Shown piece after piece: positions 45,805 to 54,633 of a stretch of 64,000 nt of DNA. Positions within the stretch are counted from its first letter, which is position 1. Each line of letters starts with the position of its first letter. This DNA is from Edaphobacter modestus (GTDB taxonomy: Bacteria; Acidobacteriota; Terriglobia; Terriglobales; Acidobacteriaceae), in contig NZ_SHKW01000001.1 in NCBI RefSeq assembly GCF_004217555.1, positions 1,426,001 through 1,490,000 on the forward strand, given 5' to 3'. A model generated the notes under the pieces. It saw nothing but the letters and a program-made list of their open reading frames with translations, was not told where the DNA came from and searched no databases. A program made the position numbers and the translations under genes.

Positions 45805-46407
45805 CTAATTGACTCCAGCTGTCCCTTTCCAATCGATAATGTCTGATAGTCGCCAGGCGTTCTGATTGAGGTCTAACTGTAGCTGGCCTTCTTTATCAAC
45901 GATGAGTTGTGCTGCCGGATAGAGGGCGCCAGTGCTCTTGCTCTTGTCCTGATCGTTGATTTCAAGTACGCCGGCGGTCAAATTGAAAGACTGCGATTGT
46001 GTATCGTAGTAGACTTCGCCAAAGCGGAGTAGACGGTTTGTGACAAAGACGATTTTCCGGCCAGTCGGTGTCGGCGTCATCTTGATGTAGGCGCAGTCGT
46101 AGCCCAGAGTACCTGTGACCTCGATGTGTCCTACCGACTTCATCTTCTGCAGCGCATTTACTAATCCTTGATTCTGGCCTTTCTCAAAGGCTTGCAGCAA
46201 CGTCACTCTGTCCGCGGGAGTCGAAAACTCATAGATATTCAAGGTCACTCCGATATTCTGGCCCATTTGCGTTCCCGTGCCGAACGCGTGGGCATCGATC
46301 GTCTCATACTTATCTTTCGCAAAACCGGAAAGGGCCCCGATCACCAGTACGCCTGCAACCACCAGGCTTTTGATCGCGATCTCGGAAAAACCTCGACTAG
46401 TTTGCAT
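45805..46407 (-). CDS. Exported protein of unknown function next to CTGTC palindromes
   Basis: 200 residues from the ATG at 46407, with GGAGAGAG upstream. A signal or anchor (IKSLVVAGVLVIGALSGFA) is followed by a 180-residue domain with VTLLQAFEKGQNQGLVNALQ and KMKSVGHIEVTGTLGYDCAY, then RKIVFVTNRLLRFGEVYYDT. I have the impression of homologues in soil Acidobacteriota, with no function. The gene is divergent from the receiver gene at 46649, and two palindromes occupy the intergenic region, one 74 bp before this start, suggesting common regulation. Confidence 0.68.
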   Translation of the reverse strand: MQTSRGFSEIAIKSLVVAGVLVIGALSGFAKDKYETIDAHAFGTGTQMGQNIGVTLNIYEFSTPADRVTLLQAFEKGQNQGLVNALQKMKSVGHIEVTGTLGYDCAYIKMTPTPTGRKIVFVTNRLLRFGEVYYDTQSQSFNLTAGVLEINDQDKSKSTGALYPAAQLIVDKEGQLQLDLNQNAWRLSDIIDWKGTAGVN

Positions 46408-46480
46408 ATCTCTCTCCTGGACGACTGACCTCTTCTGGTCTCCGTGACGAAAAAGGATAGGCTGCGCTCGCCGAGGACGT

Positions 46481-46500
46481 AACTGTCACTTGCGACAGTG
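46481..46500. promoter_or_regulatory. CTGTC palindrome, copy 1
   Basis: AACTGTCACTTGCGACAGTG, core CTGTC-N6-GACAG at 46483-46498. It is the exact reverse complement of the 20-mer at 46565-46584 and lies 74 bp upstream of the minus-strand gene starting at 46407. Confidence 0.65.
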
Positions 46501-46564
46501 GAGGGGTATTTTAGCGGCCGGTGGCGTATTGAATCTGCGACGTGCGAGGACTGCTGAATTTGGT

Positions 46565-46584
46565 CACTGTCGCAAGTGACAGTT
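46565..46584. promoter_or_regulatory. CTGTC palindrome, copy 2
   Basis: CACTGTCGCAAGTGACAGTT, core at 46567-46582. Its centre is 84 bp from copy 1, close to eight helical turns, so bound dimers would face the same side. It lies 64 bp upstream of the receiver gene. Confidence 0.65.
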
Positions 46585-46648
46585 TCAAATGCTCCATAGC
46601 AAGTGAACAATCACGGCATTGGTGGTCATAGATAGCGAAGGGGTTCCG

Positions 46649-47044
46649 GTGACAAATACTCGAGTGGTGCTCGCTGACGATCATCAATCGATGATCGCGA
46701 AGGTTCGAGAAACATTTGGCGAGGAGTTTGAAATTATTGGCACAGCAGAAAATGGCGATCGAGCTATCGATTTTGTTCTGACTCTGGATGCCGATGTCCT
46801 CGTCATCGACATTTCCATGCCTGGTCTAAATGGACTTCAGGCCGCTAAACGGCTCCAGAAGGTTAACTGTCGTACCAAGATCGTATTTCTGACGATCCAC
46901 GAAGATCCCGATTTTGTTGCGGCCGCATTTGCCGCCGGGGCGTCCGCGTATGTCATTAAATCCCGGATCAACACCGATCTCGTACCGGCGATCCGCGAGG
47001 CCATGTTGGGAAAGACGTTTGTTTCTCAGACTCTGAAACTGTAG
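46649..47044 (+). CDS. Stand-alone response-regulator receiver protein
   Basis: 131 residues from a GTG at 46649, with GAAGGGG a few bases upstream; further in-frame starts (TTG 46619, GTG 46622) exist. It is a complete NarL/FixJ-type receiver: VVLADDH at the N-terminus, the phosphorylation site in DVLVIDISMPGLNGLQAAKR, the Thr of IVFLTIHEDPD, and the Lys of AYVIKSRIN. It stops at EAMLGKTFVSQTLKL, just where the HTH domain usually begins, so there is no output domain. It may act by protein contact or be a truncated NarL regulator. It is flanked by CTGTC palindromes. Confidence 0.85.
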   Translation: MTNTRVVLADDHQSMIAKVRETFGEEFEIIGTAENGDRAIDFVLTLDADVLVIDISMPGLNGLQAAKRLQKVNCRTKIVFLTIHEDPDFVAAAFAAGASAYVIKSRINTDLVPAIREAMLGKTFVSQTLKL

Positions 47045-47093
47045 GGGAACGCTCTACAATGCCGATCCTGCTTTCAAATCCACTTCCTCGCAC

Positions 47094-47109
47094 CTGTCGC
47101 AAGAGACAG
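47094..47109. promoter_or_regulatory. CTGTC palindrome, copy 3
   Basis: CTGTCGCAAGAGACAG, one base different from the core of copy 2. It lies 49 bp after the receiver gene and its centre is about 118 bp before the sulfatase start, where it could control the sulfatase-HAD-porin genes. Confidence 0.6.
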
Positions 47110-47219
47110 TTCCTTTAGAGCCGCGATCGTAGTGGAATTGGTCGGCAGCAATAGCAACTCGACCTAGCGGCAGCTTCAATCGAGGCGCCATGAAATTACA
47201 ACCTGGCAAGGAGAGAGCA

Positions 47220-48881
47220 ATGGGGATGAGAGCTACGTTTTTAAAACTGGCCCTGGGAGCGCTTGCCGTCTCGATCTTTTCGCTCGTGAGCGTAACCCCA
47301 AGTGCGGTGGCACATGCGCAAGCCGCAGGTACGAAGAAACCCAACATCGTGTTCATCATGGGCGACGACATCGGTATGTGGAACATCGGCGCCTACCATC
47401 GCGGCATGATGGCCGGGAAGACACCGAACCTAGACAAAATGGCGAAAGAGGGAATGTTATTCACGGACTATTACGCCGAGGCGAGTTGCACCGCAGGCCG
47501 TGCCAACTTCATCACCGGTCAACTTCCGATCCGCACAGGTATGACCACCGTCGGCCAGGCTGGTGCTCCGACCGGATTACCTGTTGAATCTATAACGATA
47601 GCCACGGTTCTGAAGTCGATGGGCTACGCAACCGGCCAGTTCGGGAAGAACCATCTCGGCGATAAGAATGAATTCCTGCCTTGCGTTCACGGCTTCGACG
47701 AATTCTTCGGCTATTTGTATCACCTCGACGCGATGGAGGACCCGGCGCATCCCAACTATCCCCAGAATCTCTTGAATCAGGTGGGCCCGCGCAACATGGT
47801 CCATTGCTGGGCTACCGAAACGGATGACAAGACCGATATGCCCCGCTGGGGAGCAATCGGCAAACAGAAGATTGAGGATGCCGGTACGCTCTATCCCAAG
47901 CGTATGGAGACCGTGGATGACGAGATTCGTGACATGTCCCTCAATTTCATCGACAAGGCCAAGAAAGACAACAAGCCCTTCTTCGTCTGGCTCAACCCGA
48001 CGCGCATGCACATCGTCACTCACCTCTCACCGAAGTACGAAGCGATGCGGAACTCAGAGAATGGATGGTCGGAAGAAGAAGCCGGCATGGCTCAGTTGGA
48101 CGATGACATCGGCCTCGTGCTTCAGAAGTTGAAGGATATCGGTGAGGATGAGAACACCATTGTTGTGTTCTCAACCGACAACGGCACCGAAGTCTTTACC
48201 TGGCCCGATGGCGGTCAGACGCCGTTTGCTCAATCCAAAGGAACAGTCCTTGAGGGCGGCTTCAGGGTGCCCGCGATCCTTCGCTGGCCGGGCCATGTGC
48301 CGGCTGGCTCCGTACAAAACGGCATCTTCTCCGGCATGGACTGGTTGCCCACCTTCGCTGCTGCGGCTGGTAATCCAAACATCACCCAGGAATTGTTGGC
48401 GGGCAAAAAGATCGGCGATCGGACCTACAAAAACCATTTGGATGGCTATAACCAGCTGGACGCCATCACGGGCAAAGGCCCATCCGCCCGTCATGAGATC
48501 TTCTACCTCGGCGAAAGCACGGTCGGAGCAATCCGAATTGACGATTACAAGTACCGTTTCATCGACCAACCACAGGGCTGGTTAGGTGAAAAGACCCATG
48601 TTGACGTACCTTACATCACCAACCTGCGTCTCGATCCGTTCGAACGCACGGGCTGGCCCAACAACGGGACGAAAGAAGGGGGCCAGCAATACTTCGATTG
48701 GTTCAAATACCAATTCTGGCGTTTTGTCTTTGTCCAGCAGTTGGTGGCCAAGGAACTCCAAACCTTCCTCGATTACCCTCCAATGCAACGGGGTGCAAGC
48801 TTTAACCTCGATGCAGTCAAAGCGGAGATGGCGAAGAGGATGGCTGAAGCCCAGGCAGGGGCCAAAGGTCCCGGAAACTAA
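47220..48881 (+). CDS. Exported arylsulfatase, Cys-type
   Basis: 553 residues from the ATG at 47220 (AAGGAGAG upstream; an ATG at 47190 lacks a site). The signal peptide covers about residues 1-35 (FLKLALGALAVSIFSLVSVT). Metal-binding NIVFIMGDDIGMWNIG is followed by the formylglycine motif ASCTAGRANFITGQLPIRTG, whose Cys must be oxidised by a maturase or FGE. Then come TGQFGKNHLGDKN and VVFSTDNGTEVFTWPDGGQ, the second metal site. Substrates could be aryl or sugar sulfates. A terminator follows at 48896. A C-terminal fragment of a related sulfatase lies at 57313-57567. Confidence 0.92.
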   Translation: MGMRATFLKLALGALAVSIFSLVSVTPSAVAHAQAAGTKKPNIVFIMGDDIGMWNIGAYHRGMMAGKTPNLDKMAKEGMLFTDYYAEASCTAGRANFITGQLPIRTGMTTVGQAGAPTGLPVESITIATVLKSMGYATGQFGKNHLGDKNEFLPCVHGFDEFFGYLYHLDAMEDPAHPNYPQNLLNQVGPRNMVHCWATETDDKTDMPRWGAIGKQKIEDAGTLYPKRMETVDDEIRDMSLNFIDKAKKDNKPFFVWLNPTRMHIVTHLSPKYEAMRNSENGWSEEEAGMAQLDDDIGLVLQKLKDIGEDENTIVVFSTDNGTEVFTWPDGGQTPFAQSKGTVLEGGFRVPAILRWPGHVPAGSVQNGIFSGMDWLPTFAAAAGNPNITQELLAGKKIGDRTYKNHLDGYNQLDAITGKGPSARHEIFYLGESTVGAIRIDDYKYRFIDQPQGWLGEKTHVDVPYITNLRLDPFERTGWPNNGTKEGGQQYFDWFKYQFWRFVFVQQLVAKELQTFLDYPPMQRGASFNLDAVKAEMAKRMAEAQAGAKGPGN

Positions 48882-48895
48882 CGAGATTGACGTTT

Positions 48896-48929
48896 GCTGG
48901 GCGGCTCGCAAGGGCCGCCCCAGCTTTTT
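48896..48929 (+). terminator. Terminator after the sulfatase gene
   Basis: GCTGGGCGGC (48896-48905) pairs with GCCGCCCCAGC (48914-48924) with one bulged base, followed by TTTTT. It starts 15 bp after the stop. Confidence 0.85.
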
Positions 48930-48972
48930 CACGCTAGACAATGTCGCAAAACTTAAGTGAGAGCGAAAAGAT

Positions 48973-50001
48973 ATGAGACGATTCGACACGTACACTCTTT
49001 GGAGTCTCAGGGGGACTTTGGTGCTATTCGTCGCCCTGTTCGGCATCGCGAATGTACGCGCACAAGATCCTCTCCCATCTTGGAATGACGGACCTGCAAA
49101 ACAAGCAGTCCTCGCGTTCGTAAAAGACACAACCGACAAATCCAGCAAGAAATATGTTGAGCCAGCAGACCGGATCGCCACGTTTGACCAAGACGGGACG
49201 CTCTGGACTGAACATCCTTTATACGGGCAGGCCGCCTTTGCGCTTGCACGCGTAGGAGAGATGGCACCAAGCCATCCTGAATGGAAGCAGAAGGAGCCGT
49301 TCGAGTCGGTGCTCGCGCGTGACAACGCAGCCATGAGTAAGTTCACCGAAGCGGACTGGATGCAAATCATCGCAGTGACCCACGCAGGAATGAGCACGGA
49401 AGCGTTTCAGGGTCTCGTGAAGGGTTGGCTGGCCAATGCAAAAGCCCCGCGCTTCGACCGGCCATACACTGACCTCGTCTACCAGCCCATGCTGGAAGTG
49501 ATGAAGTATCTGCGCACCAATGGATTCAGGACGTTTATCGTCACGGGCGGTGGGCAGGAGTTTGTACGCGTCTACAGCGAGCAGGTGTATGGTGTCCCCC
49601 CGGAACAGGTCGTTGGATCGAGCATCGCGACAACGTACGTCAATACGAACGGCAAGCCTGTACTCATGAGAGAACCGAAGCCATTTTTCATCGATGATGG
49701 GCCCGGCAAACCCATCGGGATCAATCTCTTCATCGGCAAGCGGCCCTCTGCCGCCTTCGGCAATTCCGCGGGCGATACCCAGATGCTGGAATGGACGCAG
49801 TCCGGCGACGGAGCGCACTTGATGATGCTCGTTCTCCACGACGACGCGAAACGCGAATATGCCTATGGCCCCGCGGCAAATCTTCCTGACACTCATGTCG
49901 GCACGTTCTCCGAAGCGTTGCTGACAGAAGCAAAACAAAATGCCTGGATCGTAGTCAGCATGAAGAACGACTGGAAGCGCATCTTCCCCTTTGACGAGTA
50001 G
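48973..50001 (+). CDS. Exported HAD-superfamily phosphatase
   Basis: 342 residues. The signal peptide is TLVLFVALFGIANVRAQ. HAD motif I is ATFDQDGTLW near residue 75, motif II FRTFIVTGGGQEF near residue 180, and the motif III/IV region GKRPSAAFGNSAGDTQMLEW near residue 255 (GNSAGD carries the acidic metal ligand). It is therefore a phosphoserine-phosphatase-like hydrolase, probably periplasmic. It follows the sulfatase by 91 bp with a terminator between, and precedes the outer-membrane protein gene by 27 bp. Confidence 0.86.
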   Translation: MRRFDTYTLWSLRGTLVLFVALFGIANVRAQDPLPSWNDGPAKQAVLAFVKDTTDKSSKKYVEPADRIATFDQDGTLWTEHPLYGQAAFALARVGEMAPSHPEWKQKEPFESVLARDNAAMSKFTEADWMQIIAVTHAGMSTEAFQGLVKGWLANAKAPRFDRPYTDLVYQPMLEVMKYLRTNGFRTFIVTGGGQEFVRVYSEQVYGVPPEQVVGSSIATTYVNTNGKPVLMREPKPFFIDDGPGKPIGINLFIGKRPSAAFGNSAGDTQMLEWTQSGDGAHLMMLVLHDDAKREYAYGPAANLPDTHVGTFSEALLTEAKQNAWIVVSMKNDWKRIFPFDE

Positions 50002-50028
50002 TCAGGCTCTTTTGAGAGAGGGACCACT

Positions 50029-50853
50029 ATGAATTTGCACAGCAAAACTTGTTTGTTGATATTCGCAGGATCGCTGGCCTTGGTGTTGTCCGCGCCTGCG
50101 GTTGCTCAACAAACAGTAGATCTGAGCTCGGACAACCAGACAGCGGGTGCGTCTGCTCCGCAAAGTTCGGCAACACCCCACGACGATCACTGGCACTTCG
50201 ACGTCACCCCGTATCTGTGGTTTGCAGGCGCGCATGGCACAGCCGGCTTTCGAGGCATAGACACGAGCTATCATGCCAGCTTCGGTGACATTATTTCGAA
50301 GTTCAACATCGGACTGATGGCAGCGGTCGAGGCTCGCAAGGGCCGCTTCGTATTTCCAGTCGATTTCCTTTGGATGAAGCTCTCCGACGACAAAGCACTG
50401 CCGGTGAATCAAGTTGGCGTTACGTCTGTTAAGGCCAAGCTTACGCAAACCCTGCTGACACCCAATGCCGGTTACCGGCTTGTAGATAAGGAAAAGATTA
50501 AGGCGGATGCCACACTTGGCATACGCTACTGGCACTTAGGGGAAGACTTTACCCTTCAACCCTCCGACCTGAGCAACTCGCAGTCAGCAAACTGGGTGGA
50601 CGTGATAGCAGGAGCAAAGATCCAAATGCCGCTTTCATCCAAGGCCATGATTACGGTGTTGGGCGACGCGGGTGCCGGAGGCGCGAATGTGGATTACCAG
50701 GTAGCCGGCTTGGTGGGTTACAAGATTAAACCGACAGTCATGCTGCAGTTGGGCTGGCGCTATCTGGACGTGAATTATCGCCCCAGTTCGACTTTTATCT
50801 ACGATGGAGTCACAAGCGGGATATTGCTCGGCGTTACCTTCAACCTTAAATGA
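50029..50853 (+). CDS. Outer-membrane beta-barrel protein
   Basis: 274 residues. The signal peptide is CLLIFAGSLALVLSAPAVAQ. After a short linker the text has the amphipathic strand pattern of a small barrel: HWHFDVTPYLWFAGAHGTAG, NAGYRLVDKEKIKADATLGI, and KPTVMLQLGWRYLDVNYRP. It ends GILLGVTFNLK, without the terminal Phe usual in many barrels. The DVTPYLWFAG opening is seen in a family of proteobacterial outer-membrane proteins. It is 27 bp after the HAD gene, so an operon is likely. Transported substrate unknown. Confidence 0.75.
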   Translation: MNLHSKTCLLIFAGSLALVLSAPAVAQQTVDLSSDNQTAGASAPQSSATPHDDHWHFDVTPYLWFAGAHGTAGFRGIDTSYHASFGDIISKFNIGLMAAVEARKGRFVFPVDFLWMKLSDDKALPVNQVGVTSVKAKLTQTLLTPNAGYRLVDKEKIKADATLGIRYWHLGEDFTLQPSDLSNSQSANWVDVIAGAKIQMPLSSKAMITVLGDAGAGGANVDYQVAGLVGYKIKPTVMLQLGWRYLDVNYRPSSTFIYDGVTSGILLGVTFNLK

Positions 50854-50903
50854 CGTGATCGGTTCACAATTCCATCTGTTTCCGGGAACGTTCGCTTTGC
50901 CTC

Positions 50904-51545
50904 TCAGCTAGATGAGATCATTCCGTGCTTCATCGCATACTGAACGAGTTCCGAGTTGGTGGTAATGCCCAACTCCTCTACAATTTGTGACTTGTGAAAA
51001 CGGACAGTGCGGTGCGCTATCCGTAAAACATAGGCGATTTCCTTCATGGATCGCCCCTCGGCAAGCATTTGCAGGACTTCACATTGCCGGCTGGTGAGAT
51101 GTTTTGAGCGATGCATTCCGTTGGGATCTCTGATGAAGTTTTCTTCGATGGCCTGGCTAATTTGCGGGGTCACATACGAGAGCCCCTGCACCACATCATG
51201 AACTGCCCGCAATAACTCGGAGGATTCTGAGGTCTTAAGAAGATAGCCGCGGGCACCCACCTTTAACGCCTGGGCAGCAATGTCAGCGTCAGAGTTCATG
51301 GTAAGAAAAATTAGCTTCATACGAGGCTCTCTTCTCTTAATTTCTCGCGCTGCGTCCAGGCCGTTTAGCAAGGGCATCCCTATATCCACGAGCACTACGT
51401 CGGGCTTGAGCTCTTCAACAGCTTCTAATAGAGCAAGGCCATCTTTTACGCAGCCTACCACTTCGTAATGCGGTTCCAGTATTTTTTGGAAGCCAGCACA
51501 AATCATGGGGTGATCGTCAGCTAACAATATTCGTATTCGTCCCAT
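50904..51545 (-). CDS. NarL/FixJ-family response regulator
   Basis: 213 residues from the ATG at 51545, with AGGAGG 5 nt upstream. The receiver domain has LLADDHPMICAGFQKILEPH, the phospho-site in PDVVLVDIGMPLLNGLDAAR and the lysine of YLLKTSESS. The LuxR-type HTH is LTSRQCEVLQMLAEGRSMKE followed by IAYVLRIAHRTVRFHKSQIV. It is 9 bp after the sensor kinase gene, so the two form a two-component pair. Possible targets are the convergent sulfatase-HAD-porin genes or the YceI gene; that is inference. Confidence 0.94.
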   Translation of the reverse strand: MGRIRILLADDHPMICAGFQKILEPHYEVVGCVKDGLALLEAVEELKPDVVLVDIGMPLLNGLDAAREIKRREPRMKLIFLTMNSDADIAAQALKVGARGYLLKTSESSELLRAVHDVVQGLSYVTPQISQAIEENFIRDPNGMHRSKHLTSRQCEVLQMLAEGRSMKEIAYVLRIAHRTVRFHKSQIVEELGITTNSELVQYAMKHGMISSS

Positions 51546-51554
51546 CTCCACCTC

Positions 51555-53804
51555 CTATGTATCCTTGACCCTGAACCTTCCGTTAGTTGTTTCGCTCGGT
51601 TCCCCAACCCACGGAACGCTAACGACAATCTTCGTTCCGTGATTCGCCTTCGTTTCGACGAAAAACATACCATTCATGAGGTGCACGCGCTCTTGCATAC
51701 TCACGAGACCCAATCCCCCATTTAGCTTCGCTTGTTCTAGATTGAAACCCACGCCCGCGTCACGGACCTCAAGCTGAAGCTGATCCGCGATGCGTCGTAG
51801 ATCTATTGAGAAGCAGCTTTCGCCGCTATATTTCACAGCATTGTGCAGGGATTCCTGTGCAACTCGAAATAAACAGAGGGAGATATCGCTTGCTAAATTA
51901 TCTGGGATCTCCTTGTGATTGAACTCGATGTCTATAGTGTGCTGTTTGGAAAACTCTCGACAGAAGCTCGCCAATGCAGCTACTATGCCTAGGTATTCCA
52001 GCTTCGAGGAATGCAGTTCGTGCGACAACGCTTGAACGTCTCCAGCGATCTCAGAACAGTGTCGCCGGATTTCAGCGAACTGCGTATTGGCTGTATCATT
52101 TACGACATCTGCCCCCTGGATCGCTTGTGTAAGTTCCATGTACAGGAGCGCCAGTCTCTGACAAATATCATCATGAAGCTCTCTCGCGATTCTGGTGCGC
52201 TCTTTTTCTTGGGCTTCAATTAATCTGCCTCCGATTGTTTCGAGTGCTTCCTGCGCAAGTTTTTGGTCTGTTACATCGCTCGCCGAACCGATGAATCCGG
52301 CAAACGTGCCATCTCCATTAATTCGCGGAGCGGCGACGTCCAACATCCAGCGATATACCCCGTCTTTCCGACGGAGTCGATACTCTTTGGAAAATCCTTT
52401 CCGCTGCTCTAACGCGAGTTGGTTTGCACGGAGAACACCCTGCAAATCATCGGGGTGAACGAACGCCGTCCAACTATCTCCATTCCCATCCGTTGAATCG
52501 CGCCCTGTAAAGTCGATCCGTCTTTCATTGAGATAGGTGACGAGCCCAGATTTGTCGCTCATCCAGACTAAAGACGGAGTTACATCCGCCATCGTTCGGA
52601 AGCGTTTCTCGCTTTCTCGTAGACGAATTTCGGCTTTGCGCTTCCTTCTTTGTTGTATTAGTAATCCCAGGATCAACAATCCCTGAACAATGATTATTGC
52701 GAGTCCAACAGGAACATACCTCTGGTATTGCTCCCAGACAGTAGGCTGTCGGAATAGAACAAGCGCATTAGACGGAAGAGAAGATTCTGGAATATTCCAT
52801 CGTTGAAGCTGGCGCCAGTCCACATTGGCGTGTGCTGCGGAGTTGTGAAGGACCGGAATATTATCCGGTTTCTCGCCTGACAGTAGTCGTGCAGCCAATT
52901 GGCCGGCCATAACTTCTTCAATATCCGAGTCCGAGTAAGATCCGCCGATAGCCTCATGATCAAAGCAGTAATTGAGAACGCAGTAGGTCGGAAACTGCCG
53001 TGCAATGGCCTCAAGTATGTAATAAGTACCGTGCAGAGGTTGTGCCGACTCCAGCGGTATCGTCTGAAAAAACACAATTGTGCGAGTAGGAAGTTCCGCA
53101 ATCTCCTTCAGTAATTGATCCGGCGGAAGTCCGATCAGAGTGGTCGTTTTTAACTTAGACCCGATCCGCTGAAGCTCCTGGTTAGTCAATCGCAACCAGA
53201 ACCGTTCAAATTCTGATGTTCCAGAGACTATCGCAACACTTTCCGTATCAGGATGAAGGTGGAGGGCCAGCTCAATCGTCCCGGTAACATCTACGTTGGT
53301 TGTAACCCCGGTCACACCCGGCCACAGCGTCCGTCCCTCAAACCTGTTCGGAGAGATGGACATGAAGAGAATGGGGACACCAGGAAATATCCGATCGCGA
53401 TGATCGATGGCAAAACGAAGCGCCGGATAGACAACGGCGATGATGAGGTCGATCTTTCTCCCTCTGTATAGGTAAGCCAGTGATTCGCTTAAGCTGTTCT
53501 CGTAGCCTCCGACGTCGAACCGTTGCGATTCAAGATATTCAACCTCAAAGTTTGCAGGTGCGGCGAACTGAGACCGCAATGTCGATCTCAGAAGCGCTAG
53601 ATCACCCAAAGCCTTGCGATCTGTAAAGCTATGCAGTACCAGAATGTTTTTGGGTCGCAGCGAATCTGCCGCACGGGGAAGAGATGCAAATGCAACCCCG
53701 GCAAGTAGGCAAATGGCCAAAGATAACTGCGTAATCCGCCTTTGAATGCCGTAGAGATTCCGGCCTCCTCCGAGAACCACGATGGTCTTTGGCTTCGCCT
53801 GCAT
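51555..53804 (-). CDS. Sensor histidine kinase with periplasmic ABC-substrate-binding-like domain, PAS and HisKA_3
   Basis: 749 residues from the ATG at 53804 (GGAG 6 nt upstream). After a membrane or signal segment (LAICLLAGVAFASLPRAADS) a periplasmic domain of about 300 residues resembles the ABC transporter substrate-binding-like family: KNILVLHSFTDRKALGD and DLIIAVVYPALRFAIDHRD. A helix near residue 365 (VGLAIIIVQGLLILGLLIQQ) leads to a PAS/PAC domain, about 400-520, then HisKA_3 with the phospho-histidine in RIARELHDDICQRLALLYME near 540, and a HATPase_c with GLGLVSMQERVHLM. The ligand is unknown. The gene pairs with the regulator 9 bp downstream. Confidence 0.92.
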   Translation of the reverse strand: MQAKPKTIVVLGGGRNLYGIQRRITQLSLAICLLAGVAFASLPRAADSLRPKNILVLHSFTDRKALGDLALLRSTLRSQFAAPANFEVEYLESQRFDVGGYENSLSESLAYLYRGRKIDLIIAVVYPALRFAIDHRDRIFPGVPILFMSISPNRFEGRTLWPGVTGVTTNVDVTGTIELALHLHPDTESVAIVSGTSEFERFWLRLTNQELQRIGSKLKTTTLIGLPPDQLLKEIAELPTRTIVFFQTIPLESAQPLHGTYYILEAIARQFPTYCVLNYCFDHEAIGGSYSDSDIEEVMAGQLAARLLSGEKPDNIPVLHNSAAHANVDWRQLQRWNIPESSLPSNALVLFRQPTVWEQYQRYVPVGLAIIIVQGLLILGLLIQQRRKRKAEIRLRESEKRFRTMADVTPSLVWMSDKSGLVTYLNERRIDFTGRDSTDGNGDSWTAFVHPDDLQGVLRANQLALEQRKGFSKEYRLRRKDGVYRWMLDVAAPRINGDGTFAGFIGSASDVTDQKLAQEALETIGGRLIEAQEKERTRIARELHDDICQRLALLYMELTQAIQGADVVNDTANTQFAEIRRHCSEIAGDVQALSHELHSSKLEYLGIVAALASFCREFSKQHTIDIEFNHKEIPDNLASDISLCLFRVAQESLHNAVKYSGESCFSIDLRRIADQLQLEVRDAGVGFNLEQAKLNGGLGLVSMQERVHLMNGMFFVETKANHGTKIVVSVPWVGEPSETTNGRFRVKDT

Positions 53805-54633
53805 AAGCCGCTCCAAACAGCAAACCCAAATGGCCCGTTGGCGCTCGTCGTCCTATCGCGCCTTGAATTATCGTCGTCGCACGCAAACTGTACAAGTAGT
53901 AAGCCACTAATTTCACCCTTTACGGCTGAGTGATGCCCAAGTCGATCGGGCGTGCATAGAAACATTTCCATCCGCTCCGCGCGCGAGAATTGTAGTTGCT
54001 GAAAAGCCGACTTTAGAGGAACTTCGATGAGGACAAGCTTAATCAGAAACCACTGTTCGGCTTCTTCCGGTGGGAAGCCGTGAAGTTTCATGAAACCGTC
54101 GGTCGGAAGAGGTAGTGTTTCATCATGAACGACAAGCCAAGAAGCGCTCGTAATCCGACCGATTCGGGAGCACAGATCGGACGCCGATGCAGCTCAAGGA
54201 TGGGATTGACGCCCAGCACGCGACGCCATATTCCCATGCAGCCTGATTGAAGGTGCCGGGCAGAGCGTCTCAGCGCGGCGCGGAGATCGTCAGTCCGAAT
54301 AAACGCCATGAATCTCAGGCAGGTGTTCGTCATGGTTGCAGCGTCTATCGAGAGGGCAGATGACGTGTTTGCGCTGTCCCAAGGCAATGCCGAGATCAGT
54401 CATCTGGAGAAACACCTGTCACTTTCGCCAGTAGTCGGAGCGATACCGAGTTTATAAACTGCTCCCGTCTTCATAAGTGTCCTGGGTGGGAGCGAGCGAG
54501 ATAAGTGTCACGTACGATATCGGCGTCCTTCATGGGAATCGAGACGAGTTGAGAGGGCCCAGTTATTAAGATTAGGCTTCTTACGCTATTTGATAGATAT
54601 TCGGGATGTTACCGATCAAGAAAGAGGAAGTGC
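53805..54633. other. Long spacer upstream of the sensor kinase and YceI genes
   Basis: About 830 bp with no recognisable gene; open frames lack family text. A CTGTCACTTTCGCCAG near 54415 partly matches the CTGTC palindromes but lacks the second half-site. Likely contains the divergent promoters of both flanking genes and relics. Confidence 0.4.

Noticed and set aside
54411..54430. CTGTCACTTTCGCCAG as a fourth copy of the CTGTC palindrome
   Set aside because: The second half-site (GACAG) is lost, so symmetry is missing.
54309..54458. 49-codon plus-strand frame beginning MNLRQVFVMVAASIERADDV
   Set aside because: No clear ribosome site, no family, and in a gene-poor stretch; could be chance.
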